DNA of 64,000 nt, taken from Sialis fuliginosa (Eukaryota > Arthropoda > Insecta > Megaloptera > Sialidae). The notes below the pieces were generated by a model. It saw only the letters and a program-made list of their open reading frames with translations. It was not told where the DNA came from and made no database searches. The stretch spans positions 5,208,001 through 5,272,000 of the forward strand of contig OY540821.1 of assembly GCA_961205875.1 (NCBI GenBank), written 5' to 3'. Below are positions 1 to 10,582 of this stretch, piece after piece. A program made the translations under genes and the position numbers. How positions within the stretch are numbered: the first letter of the stretch is position 1; the number at the start of each line of letters is the position of its first letter.

Positions 1-32
1 GAAAAACGGAGAAACTGTGGTTTCTAGTCACT

Positions 33-200
33 TAAACTAAAATATACACCTTAACCACAATAAAACAATGTCACTCGACACGTGTTTCGACTTCACAAGA
101 AGTCTGGAACTGTTAGGCTCCTGATGAGGACTTCTTGTGAAGTCGAAACACGTGTCGAGTGACATTGTTTTATTGTGGTTAAGGTGTATATTTTAGTTTA
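33..200 (+). repeat. Perfect long palindrome (72-bp arms, 24-bp loop)
   Basis: Bases 33-104 are the exact reverse complement of 129-200, with no mismatch over 72 bp, around a 24-base loop at 105-128. The arms carry the block CACAATAAAACAATGT and the ACACGTGT palindrome that recur in the units at 1158-2010. The perfect match implies a very recent origin or gene conversion between the arms. The right arm begins exactly at the first base of the stem II strand of the hammerhead-like fold annotated separately. The transcript would be a strong hairpin. It could be the inverted terminal-repeat arrangement of a retroelement or a foldback MITE; no coding sequence is inside. Confidence 0.9.
117..160 (+). 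ncRNA. Hammerhead-ribozyme-like motif (minimal stem III)
   Basis: All core elements are present in order. The conserved box CTGATGA is at 121-127. Stem II is GACTTC (129-134) with GAAGTC (139-144) around a TTGT loop. GAAA is at 145-148. A minimal stem III lies in ACACGTGT (148-155), and the cleavage triplet GTC ends at 156. Stem I is CTC (118-120) with GAG (157-159), plus a G.U pair (117/160). One extra G (128) lies between the box and stem II, which may weaken activity. A stem III of only 2-4 bp is typical of animal and Penelope-like-element hammerheads, which are thought to act as dimers. Activity is not shown; the motif assignment is by structure only. Confidence 0.6.
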
Positions 201-949
201 GGTAACATTATGACACACCAAAATAATGATAAAAAAATACCACATATTACAGGTACTTTTGGGGGGAAATGTCATTTTTATAAAAATAAAAAATATATAT
301 ATATATATATTTTGACTTTGATGAGCAATAACTCTGAACTGGAAACACGGCTAGCAATAACGCTAATACTGAAAAATAAGTTAGTTAATTACCTACGAAA
401 CTGACTCATTGTGGTTGCTCTAGTAATGTTACTTTGGAAGTTACGAGATATTCTTTGTTTGTAAGTACTACTCTGAAGGAAGTTTTTAAACATCCTGTAG
501 CTCAGAGAGTGTTGAAGATAGACCCCTCTTTTCCGTACTATTTTTTACTCACAATGAACCAAGGAATCAGCTCTTAAAATATCAGTATCCCAAACCGGAC
601 CATTCTGTATATAATTGAAATAAATCACCCGGTCGTTATTTTTGAATAAACCTTTCTTAATTAAGATATGCTTAAATAACATAATATATATGCAGTTTCC
701 ATATTCTGGATTTAAATCCAGGATTACAATTTTTCATTCGGGGGATTTTTTATAATTACAATTGTACCTCGTGTGCCAGCATATCTTGAATTTTTAATTA
801 TTTGCTGCGTAGGGAAAAAACACTCTCCTCGAGGAGGGGACAATAAAAATGGAATAATAAAAAAAAACACAACCGAATTTAATATTCTATTCACTGATAT
901 CAATTTTTTCCGTCGGGTATTTCTTTATTCCAGGACTAAAATTAAATGG
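201..949. other. AT-rich non-coding stretch
   Basis: A short (AT)n run lies at about 291-311. A few short open frames are present, none with recognisable protein features. No transposon end, RNA gene or conserved motif was recognised, apart from an ACATCCTGTAG block near 490 that resembles the ends of common insect repeats. Confidence 0.5.
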
Positions 950-2020
950 TTTTTAGGCTAATAATAAATTCATTAAAAACGAAAATAATGTGGCTTTACA
1001 CAATATCAAAATAAAACATACACGTAGTTTTTTTAGGGAGTGAAAAATATGTAATCAATATTTTCGGTTAACTTTAATTTCTGAAAAGAAGCACTTTTCG
1101 TGAGTAAATGTGTATGTCAGTTCTTGTAAAGGATTTCATATTAAATACGGAAAACATAAAGTTAAGACTACTGGAAAAACTGAAAATCGTGGTTTCTTAG
1201 TCACTTAACCTAACCTAACCTAACCTAACCTTAACCACAATAAAACAATGTTGCTAACAGTTACTCAGGAGGACTCCTTGTGAAGTCGAAACACGTGTCG
1301 AATGACATTTTTTACTGCGGATAAGGTGTATATATAAAGTTAAGACTACTGAAAAACCTGAAAATCGTGGTTTCTTAGTCACTTAAACTAACCTAACCTA
1401 ACCTAACCTTAACCTCAATAAAACAATGTTGCTAACAGTTACAGAGTCAGGAGGACTTCTTGTGAAGTCGAAACACGTGTAGAATGGCATTTTTTACTGT
1501 GGATAAGGTGTATATATAAAGTTAAGACTACTGGAAAAACTGAAAATCGTGGTTTCTTAGTCACTTAACCTAACCTAACCTAACCTAACCTAACCTTAAC
1601 CACAATAAAACAGTTTTTAGGCTAATAATAAATTCATTAAAAACGAAAATAATGTGGCTTTACACAATATCAAAAAAAACATACACGTAGTTTTTTTTAG
1701 GGAGTGAAAAATATGTATAATAAATATTTTCGGTTAACTTTAATTTCTGAAAAGAAGCACTTTTCGTGAGTAAAAGTGTATGTCAGTTCTTGTAAGGGAT
1801 TTCATATTAAATACGGAAAACATAAAGTTAAGACTACTGGAAAAACTGAAAATCGTGGTTTCTTAGTCACTTAAACTAACCTAACCTTAACCTCAATAAA
1901 ACAATGTTGCTAACAATTACAGACTCAGGAGGACTTTTTGTGAAGTCGAAACACGTGTCGAACGACATTTTTTACTACTGTGGATAAGGTGTATATTTTT
2001 AGTTTAAGTGATAAAGTTAA
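950..2020 (+). repeat. 664-bp segmental repeat containing telomere-repeat/half-palindrome units
   Basis: The block beginning TTTTAGGCTAATAATAAATT at 951 recurs at 1615, an offset of 664 bp, and similarity runs on through about 250 bp of unique-looking sequence. Inside are four units of about 180 bp starting near 1158, 1336, 1518 and 1826. Each has AAAGTTAAGACTACTGGAAA, then a (CCTAA)n tract, then CACAATAAAACAATGT or its derivative, then a degenerate copy of the right palindrome arm with GTGAAGTCGAAACACGTGT. In these units the CTGATGA box is replaced by a shorter CAGGAG, so the ribozyme core is broken. No ORF is present. The unit is best read as a decayed multimer of the 33-200 element. Confidence 0.85.
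1206..1237 (-). repeat. Short (TTAGG)n array, reads CCTAA on + strand
   Basis: Five consecutive AACCT units are followed by a TTAACC variant. The same tract recurs at about 1384-1412, 1565-1600 (the longest) and 1872-1890, always in the same place and orientation within the roughly 180-bp unit. TTAGG is the ancestral insect telomere repeat. Arrays this short are interstitial rather than a telomere. A fixed position in every unit suggests that the tract is part of the repeated element. Confidence 0.8.
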
Positions 2021-2539
2021 GAGTGAAACCATGCGAAAAATGTTATAAAAAAATAGTTTTTTGTGTTATTTTTAACAGAATTATCGATAATTTTAGCATA
2101 TTTTTAATCAATAAAATAAATAAATGCACAAAAATTTTATTTATACAAATTAAAAATTGCAGACTTTCAACGATATTTTTTTTTCAATAACGGCATCCGT
2201 TTGAAAATGACAGTTGATTAGTTTCAAGACCTTCCCGTGGGACACCCTGTATCTCACGAAGAGTAAAATATATGAGAATATGGAACATATACCTATTTTT
2301 ACATGACTTGCTATTACTTCATTTACGTTTTTACTTCAATGTTCCGAAGGAAATGGAAGTATTGTAATACCGTCAAAAAATCGTGTCCGAGATAATAACA
2401 GATTCTGATTGTACTACCTTCAAAACGTAAATAAAAGTTAATTTCCGCATGACGACTGTGCGTGTGTCTGTGTGTCTGTATGTAGAATTTTCTGTCGTTC
2501 ACGATAACTACTATAAAAATGCACCGATCAATTAATAAA

Positions 2540-2934
2540 AATACAAAAAAATTTCTCGTAACATGTGTCGTTCTTGAGATATCTTGAAAAAATAAATATT
2601 TTGGGGTGTCACCCCTCCCCCTTACACACGATTTTGATGATTTTGAAATGGGACCGTCCTCAAACCAAACCCAACCATCCGACCAAGTTTCAATAATATC
2701 TGTTCAGTGGTTCATGAGTTATGCGTGTGACAAGGATTCAGGGGACAGACGGACGGACGGACGGACGGACACACGGACACACGGACAGACAGACAGACAC
2801 GGAACGAAAAGTGTTTGTCTTGACGTGAAACGGATAAATAAATTTAAAATTTTGAAATTGGAGAACTTTTTTTTTGTCTCAATCTGAAACGATCACATAG
2901 CATCTCGTATCTTCGATATTGCGAGGAAGCAAAA
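2540..2934 (+). repeat. Rep-A copy 1 (3' half)
   Basis: This copy carries the Rep-A 3' half: the ACATGTGTCGTTCTTGAGAT block, the TTCATGAGTTATGCGTGTGA block, a (GGAC)n(GACA)n microsatellite, and the terminal TCTTCGATATTGCGAGGAAG. It lacks the 5' half. An open frame from 2606 to 2887 translates the microsatellite and is not a gene. The family is most fully seen at 34386-35186. Confidence 0.85.
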
Positions 2935-3163
2935 TATATATATTTAAAAAGATAGAAAGAACATGGAAGTCATTTATGGTTCTCCATATGGATATTTTTT
3001 TCGCGCTGTTTTCATGGAACCAATTAATTAAATAGATACATTTTTGTAGCCAATTTCATCCAACCAAATAATTAAACGGGATCACTGTGCATTTATTAAA
3101 TTTAGGACAAATATGATCTGAATAACTGTCTGTACTTGCATAATATTTTATTTAGAACCCCTG

Positions 3164-3450
3164 TTCTAACGAACGAGCAATAGAGTGATAAAGAGAGATA
3201 GGAATATAACTCGGGGAGCTAATTCCCAACACTTAAGAAAGAACAATTCAATTAATACATAAAATAGTCAACACAGTAGCAACGCCGTTGGTCCTAACGA
3301 CGCGTCAACGCTGGGGTTTTATACATAAATTCATGACCTGTGACGTCACATCCGGCGCGGCGACGGTGGCGCCGCCGTCGTCGTAACGGCGCAATCGGAA
3401 ATCACAAATTCTAGAGTAGTTCTTAATTATAGAAACACGAGTATACAGGC
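3164..3450. other. GC-rich block with TATA-like and CRE-like sites; possible solo LTR or promoter
   Basis: This is one of the few GC-rich patches. A TTTTATACAT box lies at about 3317. A perfect palindromic CRE TGACGTCA lies at 3341-3348. Next to it is a dense run of CGG/GCC/CGTCGTC up to about 3395. Candidate LTR termini TGTTCTAACG (3164) and TATACA (near 3445) exist, but no matching target duplication was found. It could be a solo LTR with its promoter or a cellular promoter; neither is proven. Confidence 0.35.
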
Positions 3451-3512
3451 TGGAGCAGAGAAAAGCTTGTTGAATTTACAGGGTGTAGGGTTTAACTATA
3501 TTTATTATTTAA

Positions 3513-4003
3513 TGGTACCACTTATGGTCGCTATAAGAGCAAGTTTTCGGTTTAATGGGCTTGTTTCTTGTAATTCTCATGAACTCATGTTACTAATAAA
3601 ACAAGTAACTCTTTATTTAATCAATTTAATTACCAAAGACCACAAATATAGTTTATTCTTTAAATTATAGCCTTTTATTTGTTTTTTCTCCAGTAATAGC
3701 AAAGGTAAAACCAGTAATGAGCACACAGTGATGAACACTTGCTAATGATTACTACGATACAAAAGATATAAAAGAAAGAATGATCAAATTTGAAACAATG
3801 TAAAGTAGTTGCTATATAATAATTAATAAATAAATTATACTAATAATTAGTTTAAATGTCCACCATTTTGACACCTATTGGCCGATTGTCATGAAATCAC
3901 GTTGTAAGACAGTTAAATGTATATAGATTAATATTCAGAAATGGTAGTAATCAAATACATAAAAATTTGTTATCCTTGCCAAGACTGTTGTCACTACCTT
4001 ATT
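3513..4003 (-). mobile_element. Rep-B copy 1
   Basis: This is a reverse-orientation copy of Rep-B. It keeps the subterminal GGTCGCTATAAGAGCAAG, the central ACCATTTTGACACCTATTGG block, and the other terminus, which ends CCTTGCCAAGACTG...ACCT followed by TA. An open frame across its left part (3467-3670) is incidental. Confidence 0.85.
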
Positions 4004-4207
4004 TGATTTTTATATTAAATATATAAAATTAGCATACAATTCGGAAACATCTGTTCCTTCCTCAGTTCAGGTTTTTTTAAAAAACAATCAGTGTACAATA
4101 TTTTCCTTATTTTTAAAATCGAGTATGTATGGTACATATGGAAATCAATGTTATTTTAGATGCATACAAATACTTAATGTTTTGTTCTGATATAAGACCG
4201 TCGACTT

Positions 4208-4330
4208 TTCTATGAGTTGTTAAAAAAACGTTTTAAAAAAAAAAAAAACCGACTTAAAAAAATTAGTGCATATTTGTCGGACTTATGCCCGAACATACAT
4301 AAAAAAAATATATTGTTGAATTGGAACCTC
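4208..4330. repeat. ACCGACTT repeat fragment (family K)
   Basis: The A-rich block with AACCGACTTAAAAAAATTAG and CGGACTTATGCCCGAACATA is shared with the larger copies at 20100-20510 and 51295-51600. Those copies add a TACTCCCGAGGTGATCTCAT block. It is an interspersed insect-type repeat of unknown class and is non-coding. Confidence 0.6.
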
Positions 4331-4764
4331 TTCTTTTTTTTAAATCGGTTAGGTTATTTTTAGATTTTGATTATTTTTTTACTGTACAAGCGTATGTGTG
4401 TACTCAAAAGTCAATGGTGGGTGGATGGGGGGGGGGGGGAAGTTCATCCATCCCCCCTACCTGAAATTCTCATTAAATAAATTATAACGTGAACAAAAAT
4501 AGTCTGTGGCTAGGCTATATTAGTTTTGATGATGTATATTTTTGGCCACAGCTGTGTGGAGGTTTTATAAAACCGGAAATTAAAATATTAGTTATAAAGT
4601 TATTTATATTTGGTAATTAAAAATGTCGATTCACTGCTTTTATGTATATGTTATAAGTCTTGCTTGCCGTAAAGGTAAAGTAAATAGTCAGATTGTTTTT
4701 TTTTAATTTAGAAAATAATTAAAATTGTTCTTGAAATATTAATTGGTGGTATTTAAGCGCGCAT

Positions 4765-5085
4765 TATCCATACTAATATTATAAATTGCGAAAGTGTGTC
4801 TGTCTGTCTCTCTGTCTGTTTGTTACTTTTCACGGCTAAACCGATCTTGATGAAATTTGGCAGTGAGATAGCTTGCATCCCGAGGACGGACATAGGCTAC
4901 TTTATATCTCGAAAATTCAACCCCTATTGAATTGCAAGGGGGTGGAAATTTTTTTTTTAAAGTAATTAATATTTTACTACCCGTTACATTTGAAGGGTTG
5001 TAAGTAGTTTTATTCGATCCGGCGGTAAAAATACTACGGGGGCGGGGAGATCACAAAAATAGGTATCATTTTAGTGACCATTTTT
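4765..5085 (+). mobile_element. Helitron-like fragment, same family as 57172
   Basis: It shares CATACTAATATTATAAATTG, the CTGTCTGTCTCTCTGTCTGT tract, CACGGCTAAACCGATCTTGA and the CCCGAGGACGGACATAGGC block with the element at 57172-57679. The Helitron 3' end (CGCGGGTAGCAGCTAG in the better copy) is missing here, so this is a 5' fragment. Confidence 0.75.
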
Positions 5086-5814
5086 TTAATTCGCTCTAAT
5101 ACATTTAAAGAACGCCGCAGGTGTCAGAAAACTATATTTCCTTGATCTGGGGAACATGTATTTATCAAAAAGCATCTATCTGCCAGATTTGCTATGAGTC
5201 ATTCAAGGTCAAAAACTTGACAACTTTGACAGCCTATCAAGGGTTAAAGCAACATATTTTATGACTGACAATCTACACTTAGTTAACAAATTTCATAACA
5301 AATTTTGCGGGCTGCTATGATACCAAAATTTTGTTTGCTGCCTCCTGATCTATAATGTTTATGCGCAATAACATTTTACGTCAAAGTTTAAAAAAAAACA
5401 ACGACCACGTGGAAAACGGAGAAAATATTTCACCTCGCCAGGACAATATTCGGACATGAATTCTATAGAAAACGTGTAACATATTTGGGAATCCAAATAA
5501 ACCAAAAGTACGGACCCCCCCCCTCGTCCGTGCTATAAACAAGATTTAACGGCCGTTTTAGTAGAGCAAATAACAGAATTGGTTGCAAGAAGTAATGAAT
5601 TGATAAATACAATACCAAATCGAATAAAATGTCTACGAAAGGAGCTATAGGTAAGAGATATTAAATAAAACGGCCAAGTGCGTGATAAAATTCCGTAGTC
5701 ATTACGATTTGTAAAAAAAGATTTATTTCAAAAAAAAAATTTTGAGAGTCATTGCGGACAACTTCAAGCAAAAAAAATTACAAAACAACCCAGTTAAAAA
5801 AATAGGATAACACT

Positions 5815-6220
5815 TTCAATTGCGTCTGCCCATCCCTTATCCCCACATTACGCTTCTGCCTTTGTTTTTCCGGTCATCTACAGATCAAAAACTGCCATCT
5901 CTCCAAAATTCATCAATGCTCAAATGGGGCCATTTTCAAAAAAAAAATTGCATCTTTGAGTGCATCTGCCTCCCCCTTATCCCCACCCTACGCGTCTGCC
6001 CATTGCACTTTCACTATCTAACTTTTCATAAACTGTGGTGATTTTATTAGTGCTCATATGAGGCAAAAATACACTTTTTATTTACAGGTTCACTAAGGAA
6101 TTAAACCCTTTTATCCCCGAATGTGGAAGTTGGGACTATTTTTCCCATGATGTACAACACATGAATAAACGATTTCCGTAAGTCTGCCTAGTGCTCAGAT
6201 GGGGCAGAAAAATATGTCAT
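5815..6220. repeat. Degenerate tandem repeat with CTCAAATGGGG units
   Basis: Three decayed units of roughly 130-180 bp share TGC(G/A)TCTGCC, CTTATCCCCAC(A/C)(T/C)TACGC, and a box of the type TGCTCA(A/G)ATGGGGC at about 5916, 6052 and 6192. An open frame of 73 codons at 5820-6041 runs through the repeat, has no signs of selection visible by eye, and is not called as a gene. Confidence 0.5.
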
Positions 6221-6516
6221 CAGCTCTTAAACTATTTTTACGACAGTGTTTGATATAATTTTCATTGGAATTTTAATTAAAAGCTATATTCTGGATTTTT
6301 TTCAGATTTTTTTAATTGACAGTTTAGAACGCTCTGATAACGACATTTAAAGGTAGATATAACGTGACTGAAGAGTTAAAATTCAAAAGTCATAACATTT
6401 TTTGTTGAATTTAACGAGACCTACATATTTAAAGACACCCCAATGCGATTTTTTAAATATACTTTAAAGTTTACGTTAAAACTGTACTAAAACTTGAAGG
6501 CAGTCATTCCTTTTCA

Positions 6517-7037
6517 AATAAGGTCTTGGCAAATTTTTAATTAAATGTACTGAATTAGAAATATGTGTAGATATTTGATTACTATCGTTTCTGAATATTA
6601 ATCTATATACATTTAACTGTCTTACAGCGTGATTTGATGACAATCGACCAATAGGTGTCAAAATGGTGGACATTTAAACTAATTAATAGTATAATTTATA
6701 TATTAATTATTATATGTATTATCATTGCAACTACTTTACATTGTTTCAAATTTGACGATTCTTTCTTTTATCTTTTGTGTCGTAGTACTTATCATTTTGT
6801 AAACATTAGTAAGTGTCCATCACTGCGTGCTCATTACTGGTTTTAGATTTGCCATTACTGGAGAAAAAACATGAACAAAATAAAAGGTTATAATTTAAAA
6901 AACAAACTATATTTGCGGACTTTTGTAATTAAATTGATTAAATAAAGAGTTACAACAATTACAAAAAACAAGCCCATCAATCCAAAAAAACCGAATACTT
7001 GCTCTTATAACGGCCATGACTGGTGCCATTACCTTAT
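6517..7037 (+). mobile_element. Rep-B copy 2
   Basis: This is a forward Rep-B copy with a shortened 5' end (ATAAGGTCTTGGC, lacking the GGCACCAG portion). The rest is nearly complete up to TGGTGCCATTACCTTAT. Short open frames on both strands at 6476-6846 fall within it and are not genes. Confidence 0.85.
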
Positions 7038-7637
7038 TTATTTTAAGATTCGAATAGGCTACGGATTTTACGAAGTAAAGATTTAATTAATTTTGACACA
7101 TGGTATTCAACAAAAAATTCAAAATTTGTCATAAGGTGAACCCAAAATAATTATCCAATTAAATTTCTTACAATACGTTTCTATAATAATAAAATTAATT
7201 AACACGATCACAAATTATGAAGTCCCAGATCAAAAACTTTAATATTTGCGACCGCAATTATTATTCATATTTAAAGGGTTTTCGGAAATTGTGAATTTTC
7301 CATCTGTTAATTAGCTGCGTATCGGCGGGAGGGGGTTACAAAGGGGGAAAGGGTGGGTTTAGGGTAACGGATATTGAAGCCGGTAGTAATTAATATGATT
7401 TATAGATAAACAGCAGTACGTTAATTCCTTGAAAACATTTAATTAAATTTACAAGTGATATCTGCAAACTCATTCAAAATTTTCAACAAAATTCAAAATT
7501 ATGTTCTACTTAAAAGTTTGTTGATTATAAGTTCTTCAATAGTACTAGAATATTTCTGTTAGTTGCGGGTGTTTGTACACTGGCAAAAATTTCCGATGCT
7601 AATTTACAAAACATGTGTTGGAAGTTTTATTCATATA

Positions 7638-8721
7638 GGGTCAACTGGGGTAAAAGTGAAACAAAATACAAATCTTTCATGTTTTTTGACAGTAGATACG
7701 CTTATGAATAACCATTTTAAAAACTTACGTTATTTGAACTGTACGATACAACACGGACTTTAAAAATGAAAAAAGTGTGTTTCATTTTTAACCTCTAATT
7801 TGGGAAAAAGTGAAACAGGCCTCTGATAGAAAATATTTCTCGAAAAAATAAAAGAAAAACTACAAAGGCAACTTTGATTAATCTTCTTTGTGGTATATCA
7901 ATGTGAAATTGTAACTTTAATTAATATCTGAGCTATAGAGAAAGTTATGTGCAAAGAATTAAAATTTAATTTACATGTTTTGACATCGACTAACAAGGAA
8001 ATCTGTAAGGGTGACACATCACTTATTAGGCGATTCATATTTTCAGGTCGCTTTAACACAAGGTTAGTAAAGTAATAGGTTGCCTCATAACTCTGGCGGA
8101 GAGTGGCATGAGAGGGGAGAACGCGTCATCGTGAGGAACTCTTTAACATTATAAATGGCTGTCAAACTATATTTACTCTTTATTTTAGTTAAGCTGATTT
8201 ATTGTAAGTTGTTTTTAAATATTTTCATTTGATATTGATAGTGTACTGAGTTTTAAATCTAAATTTTTATTATTTTATTATTATAAATTATAGTTTTAAA
8301 CAAGTGTTTTTTTATGTGTAACCAAGAAATGTATTTTCTTTAAGCATTGATTTCTGACATCATTTTAAAGTTTTTATGAAGAAATATTATATGTAATAAT
8401 TTGTGCTTCTGTAATAAACAATAATATTTACTTTTTTTAAATACAAATATCCAAAAATTCGAAATAATTTGAAAAAAAACTTAATATATAAAACAACGTT
8501 TAAAGGTTCCTCAGGGTGACGTCATCACACGCAGCCGCTGATTGGTCAAAAAGTTATAAGGCAACCTATACATATACTAACCTTGGCTTTAACAAACCTT
8601 TAATGATGATGTCAGTTTTTATAATTCTCCTATAAACAAATTAGTTTTTTAGTTGCAAGCTTGTTACACACACTTTTACCCCATTTTTTTTGGTGTTTCA
8701 AATATTTACCCCGCTCGACCC
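7638..8721. mobile_element. TA-flanked Tc1/mariner-type element with nested insertion
   Basis: The ends are imperfect inverted repeats. The left reads TA then GGGTCAACTGGGGTAAAAGT, and the right reads ...TTTACCCCGCTCGACCC then TA (8722-8723). The TA on each side fits mariner-type target duplication. The interior has no transposase ORF, and 8059-8585 is a second element inserted inside. A truncated second copy of the left end is at 54667-54785, which confirms a dispersed family. Confidence 0.75.
8059..8585. mobile_element. Nested MITE with 9-bp target duplication GCTTTAACA
   Basis: The termini are inverted repeats. CAAGGTTAGTAAAGTA followed by ATAGGTTGCCTCATAACT on the left pairs with AGTTATAAGGCAACCTAT...ACTAACCTTG on the right. 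GCTTTAACA occurs directly outside both ends (8050-8058 and 8586-8594). A CRE-like TGACGTCA lies inside at 8518-8525. The 527-bp element is non-coding. An 8-9-bp duplication suits hAT or Mutator-like elements; the superfamily is not settled. Confidence 0.85.
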
Positions 8722-8934
8722 TACAGTGAAGGTTTAAAATTTTTACAACAACGTGGTGTTGAAATTTGAAATACTATACTGTGTAAGAAATTACGATACT
8801 AACTGCACCATCTGGACCTATATATTATGTAGATACCAACTGTGTTGTTCGGTAGATATATATACGTATTGAAAGTGTAAATACACTGGTGTTGAGAGTT
8901 AACTTGCATCCAATTTTAGAATATTAGGTGTAGT

Positions 8935-9380
8935 AAATTTCCAAACTTGTGTAATAAACCAACAAGATGTATTGGAAACTTACTAAACTTAATGATGTAT
9001 ATTTTTTTTATATACAGATCTACTAAATTTACAAATAAAAAATTGTAAATTTCATAGCTAAATGAATTGCAAATTTACATATTCGTAAAGTAAATTTACC
9101 ACAACTTGTATCGTAGAGTATAAATATAGGAAATTTACAAACTTGTGTAGTAAACCAACAAGATGTATTAGAAAATTACTAAACCTAATGGTACAAAAAA
9201 ATGTCATGTAAATGTCTGCTAAATTTACAAATAAAAAAATGTGAATTTCATAGACAAATGTTGTAAATTTAAATATTCGTAAAATAAATTTACCACAACT
9301 TGTTTTGAAGTGTAAAAGTATAGGAAATTTCCAAGCTTGTGTAGTAAACTTACAAGATGTATTGTAAAAATACAAATTTT
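8935..9380. repeat. Tandem repeat, period about 195 bp
   Basis: The block AAATTTCCAAACTTGTGTA starts at 8935, 9131 and 9325, with the companion blocks CAACAAGATGTATT and TTTACCACAACTTGT in each unit. There are two full units and one partial unit. A minus-strand open frame (9058-9375) is a by-product of the repeat. Confidence 0.8.
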
Positions 9381-9522
9381 ATTAGAGATATACTAAACTG
9401 TGAGGTAATTTATTTTCCCAACACTGACTTTTGGAATTTTCCTTTACATTTGTATATAAGTTAAAATATTGTAAATTAACTATTTTTTTTCTCAGTGTAT
9501 ACATGTTTATAATTAACTTGCT

Positions 9523-9655
9523 ATTACCCGCGACTTCGTTCGCGTGGAATTTGTATTTTTTTTTCATCTAATCAATTTTTTCGTGATACTCGTACAAAGC
9601 TATTTCCCTACCAAGTATCATCATGATCAGACAGACAGATGAACGGACAGACCGA
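9523..9655 (-). mobile_element. Helitron-like 3'-end fragment
   Basis: It reads CTATTACCCGCGACTTCGTT followed by CGCGTGG, the reverse complement of a typical insect Helitron 3' region (CCACGCGAACGAAGTCGCGGG). It then runs into a GACAGACAGATGAACGGACA tract. Only the terminal part is recognisable. Confidence 0.6.
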
Positions 9656-10029
9656 AACTAGAAGGGTTCCTAGTTTTCTAGATTTAAAGGATTTCTACAT
9701 TTAAATGTATGTATATCCAAAATCAGGACATAAAATTTATCTACATGTTTGTTTCATGATGGCAATTTTACACATATAAGTATGTATATTTGACATAAAT
9801 GTGAAAAGTTGCAAGATTTCTATTCCCCTAAGATCTAAATATAATAATGTTTAAGTTGTTTTTCTTTTTCCTCAACCTTACACACGTCTAGACTATCTTG
9901 TGGACTTTCCATTCTTTATTAGAAAACAGTGGCGTGGGTAATAATAAATATTCCGGGCTAATAACAAAGTTGAATGCATATTTAAAATCTACTTCCTTAA
10001 TTTCGATTAATGGTTAAAAACACGTTTAT

Positions 10030-10460
10030 AGCAAAATGTCTGTTTGTATGTCCGACAACCAGGCTCAAGGATGATCGTATATTATAGTCGGACATCCGGT
10101 TTTACCGGAAATCGTAAAAATACAATAAAATACTTTTTTTGTTAGAAATTGAAAGGGTAGGTCATCCCAATTATAAATTTATGTCTGTCTGTCTGTTTGT
10201 CCGGAAAATAAACCGAATGATCTCAAATATGGTCTTTAATAATTACGCGATAGGCTTCCGGTTTTTATCAAAAAAAGATATAATTTTGCTTTTTACAGAT
10301 ACTTTTTTTCTTGAAATTAAAAATTTATATTTTTATATTGTATATGTCTGTCAGTCTGATAAACTAGTCGAATGATTCTAAAACTTGGTACATTTTTTCT
10401 TGCGTTAGCAAATTACTGTATGTCATTTTAATCTGACTTCCGGTTCTACTGGAAATATAT
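10030..10460. repeat. Degenerate tandem repeat with TTCCGGTTTTACCGG
   Basis: Three decayed units of about 160-180 bp carry the box (C/A)TTCCGGTT near 10098, 10255 and 10437, each with a TGTCTGTCTG tract and a GAATGAT(C/T)(C/T) box. The open frame 10139-10375 translates one unit and is not a gene. Confidence 0.6.
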
Positions 10461-10582
10461 TTTTTCACAACCAATATTTTACTGGAAATTAAAATAATTT
10501 ATTGATCTAGGTTTTTTATTTCAAATAAAATATTGAAAAAATCAATATCTACTAAGACTTGTTCTCAATATATTATTAAAAT

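Noticed and set aside
1206-1600. True telomere or subtelomere boundary
   Set aside because: The CCTAA arrays are only a few units each and are embedded in repeat units with unrelated sequence on both sides.
2606-2887. 93-codon open frame on + strand
   Set aside because: It reads through the Rep-A GGAC/GACA microsatellite (RTDGRTDTRTH-type peptide); the same frame recurs in other copies with frameshifts.
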